A stretch of 7,673 bases of DNA from Bacillota bacterium (lineage in GTDB: Bacteria > Bacillota > Clostridia > Peptostreptococcales > Anaerovoracaceae): positions 1 through 7,673 of the forward strand of contig JAEEVI010000095.1 of the NCBI GenBank assembly GCA_016287035.1, in the 5' to 3' direction. The notes below the pieces were generated by a model, which did no database searches, was not told the origin of the DNA, and saw nothing but the letters and a program-made list of their open reading frames with translations. Position numbers and translations under genes: made by a program. This document shows, piece by piece, positions 6,414 through 7,673 of this stretch. Numbering within the stretch: position 1 is the first letter of the stretch; every line of letters begins with the position of its first letter.

Positions 6414-6444
6414 AAAAGCCCCGCGCGAAAGCGCGGGGCTTTTT
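6414..6444. terminator. Bidirectional intrinsic terminator between convergent genes
   Basis: A nine-pair GC stem, GCCCCGCGC (6418-6426) with GCGCGGGGC (6431-6439), closes a GAAA tetraloop. It is flanked by AAAA (6414-6417) and TTTTT (6440-6444), giving a stem of up to 13 pairs. The T-run serves the proA transcript on the plus strand. The A-run gives a T-run for the minus-strand ATPase gene, whose stop is 18 bp away. Confidence 0.93.
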
Positions 6445-6461
6445 GATACAAACGTGCTTTA

Positions 6462-7634
6462 TCAGTTCTTAAGGAACGCTCCTTCGGCGTCGAGCTCCCT
6501 TAGCAGCGCGAGGCCGTTTTCGACGTCCTCCGCCGTGAACTGCGACAGCGCCTCGTCGCTGGCAGCGTCGAGATCGCCGCACGCAAGGCGCGTGGACTGC
6601 GCGTTTATGCAGCTCTCGAAAAGATTGCGCATGGTGCGCGCGTTCCCGAAGTTTTCGTCGCGCTCGTCGAACAGCGTCTGAACGCAGCGCCGCGCGGCTT
6701 CGTCAGCCCTGCCGGCGAGCTCGTAACCGCCTTTTCTGCAGAAGCTCCTGAATATCACGAGGAGCTGCTCGGGCGTGTAATCCTCGAAATTGAAGTACTT
6801 GTTGAACCTCGAGCGCAGCCCGGGGTTCGATTCTATGAATTTATGCATCAGGTCCGTGTAGCCCGCCGCTATCACGACGAGCTCGTCCCTGTGATCCTCC
6901 ATGTTCTTCAGCAGGATCTGTATGCACTCCTGACCGTACGTGTCCTGCTCCCCGTTGACGAGCGAATACGCCTCGTCGATGAACAGGATGCCGCCCATCG
7001 CCTTGTCGATGACCTCCTGCGTCTTTATCGCGGTCTGGCCCTGATATCCGGCGATGAGTCCACCCCTGTCGGTCTCTACGAGATCGCCCTTCGGCAGCAG
7101 CCCGAGCGACTTGTATATCTTTGCCACGAGCCTCGCGACCGTGGTCTTGCCCGTTCCGGGATTTCCAGCGAACACGAGATGACGCGACATGGCCGGAACA
7201 GCCATCCCGCGCTCCTTTCTCTCCTGCTGCACGCGCAGAAGATCCGTCAGCTGGCGCACGTCGCGCTTTACGCCGTCGAGGCCCGTCAGCTCGTCGCGCT
7301 GCGCGAGGAGCTCCTCAGCCGTAGGTTCCGGCTCCGCCTCCTCCGCCGCCTGGGCGTTCTGCGTCGCTTTGACCTCTTCCGCGGCCTTCCGCGCTTCTTC
7401 GGCGGCCTGCTTCGTTATCTCCTCGAACTGCGAGACGGCTTTTTCCGCTTCCGTTTCGCCCGTTCCGAGCTTTTCCTCGGCCATGTGGAACATGGCCTCC
7501 GTCTCCTCGAGCGTGAGCCCGAAGTCGCTCGCGACGCCGGCCATCATGCCGGAAGACCCCTTCCAGCCGCTTATGATCCCTCCGAGCTGGCGGTTTATCT
7601 TATCGAGTTCTGCGGAAAAGTCTTTGTCTGCCAT
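6462..7634 (-). CDS. CbxX/CfxQ (SpoVK-like) family AAA+ ATPase with unusual N-terminal region
   Basis: The 390-residue protein has an AAA+ module from about residue 115: Walker A GNPGTGKTT (157-165), a pore-loop-like AGYQGQTA (195-202), Walker B GGILFIDEA (214-222) with Asp220/Glu221, a sensor-1 region VVIAAGY (253-259), Arg-finger candidates Arg274 and Arg276 in PGLRSRF, and sensor-2 NARTMRN (331-337) in the small lid domain. This layout is typical of CbbX, SpoVK and EccA-like ATPases, which form hexameric remodelling motors. Residues 1-57 look like a small helical region and 58-113 are an Ala/Glu-rich, probably coiled-coil or flexible, acidic linker; I recognise no domain there. The start has a good SD (GAGGAGG, plus-strand positions 7642-7648, 7 nt gap). 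The target is unknown. No Rubisco, sporulation or ESX gene is in view, so a specific name is not justified. Confidence 0.9.
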   Translation of the reverse strand: MADKDFSAELDKINRQLGGIISGWKGSSGMMAGVASDFGLTLEETEAMFHMAEEKLGTGETEAEKAVSQFEEITKQAAEEARKAAEEVKATQNAQAAEEAEPEPTAEELLAQRDELTGLDGVKRDVRQLTDLLRVQQERKERGMAVPAMSRHLVFAGNPGTGKTTVARLVAKIYKSLGLLPKGDLVETDRGGLIAGYQGQTAIKTQEVIDKAMGGILFIDEAYSLVNGEQDTYGQECIQILLKNMEDHRDELVVIAAGYTDLMHKFIESNPGLRSRFNKYFNFEDYTPEQLLVIFRSFCRKGGYELAGRADEAARRCVQTLFDERDENFGNARTMRNLFESCINAQSTRLACGDLDAASDEALSQFTAEDVENGLALLRELDAEGAFLKN

Positions 7635-7641
7635 TGTCCGT

Positions 7642-7648
7642 CCTCCTC
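7642..7648 (-). promoter_or_regulatory. Ribosome-binding site of the AAA+ ATPase gene
   Basis: Read on the minus strand this is GAGGAGG, 7 nt before the ATG whose first base is 7634. It supports Met1 over the internal Met30/Met31 and so supports the full N-terminal region being translated. Confidence 0.8.
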
Positions 7649-7657
7649 GCGTCCGGA

Positions 7658-7673
7658 GATCTGTTCGCAGATC
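7658..7673. repeat. Perfect inverted repeat at the window edge
   Basis: GATCTG (7658-7663) and CAGATC (7668-7673) are exact inverted copies around TTCG (CGAA on the minus strand). It lies 23 bp upstream of the ATPase start and runs to the last base, so the true arm length is unknown. No T-run is visible on the minus-strand side. It could be an operator, a leader hairpin or part of an upstream terminator. Confidence 0.45.

Noticed and set aside
5090..6451. 453-codon open frame on the minus strand across proA
   Set aside because: It is antisense to a clear proA, Arg/Tyr-rich with no recognisable motif, and arises from GC-biased third positions.

Overview
The window is GC-rich bacterial DNA. 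Ile is often written ATA and Arg often AGG despite the high GC, a mix I associate with GC-rich anaerobes such as Synergistota or some Clostridia. The substrate-binding protein has a Gram-positive-style lipoprotein signal. The taxon is a guess, because there is no rRNA or other strong marker. Genes are tightly packed, mostly with strong Shine-Dalgarno (SD) sites, and nothing indicates a mobile element, CRISPR array or tRNA.

Left part (1-3448, plus strand): a thiamin pyrimidine salvage operon. It reads: the 3' end of thiD (HMP/HMP-P kinase), tenA (thiaminase II / aminopyrimidine aminohydrolase), then an ABC importer as ATPase (thiZ), permease (thiX) and lipoprotein binding protein (thiY). The likely flow is import of a pyrimidine breakdown product of thiamin by ThiXYZ, hydrolysis to HMP by TenA, and phosphorylation by ThiD. 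A hairpin around the thiX stop codon precedes thiY.

Middle (3449-6403, plus strand): a 106-bp intergenic region, then a complete proline biosynthesis operon, proC-proB-proA, converting glutamate to proline. ProB is the short form without a PUA domain. The intergenic region is the most unusual part of the window. A good sigma-70-type promoter for proC lies inside the 5' arm and loop of what looks like the thi operon's intrinsic terminator, so one roughly 50-bp segment appears to end one operon and start the next. The terminator's 5' arm is also complementary to the proC ribosome-binding site.

Right part (6404-7673): a strong, probably bidirectional, terminator separates proA from a convergent minus-strand gene for a CbxX/CfxQ (SpoVK-like) AAA+ ATPase. 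This protein has an unrecognised, acidic, Ala/Glu-rich N-terminal region. A perfect inverted repeat lies at the extreme right edge, upstream of this gene.

No wholly new multi-gene system is visible. The genes are recognisable families; the novelty lies in the compact regulatory junction and in the ATPase's N-terminal region.
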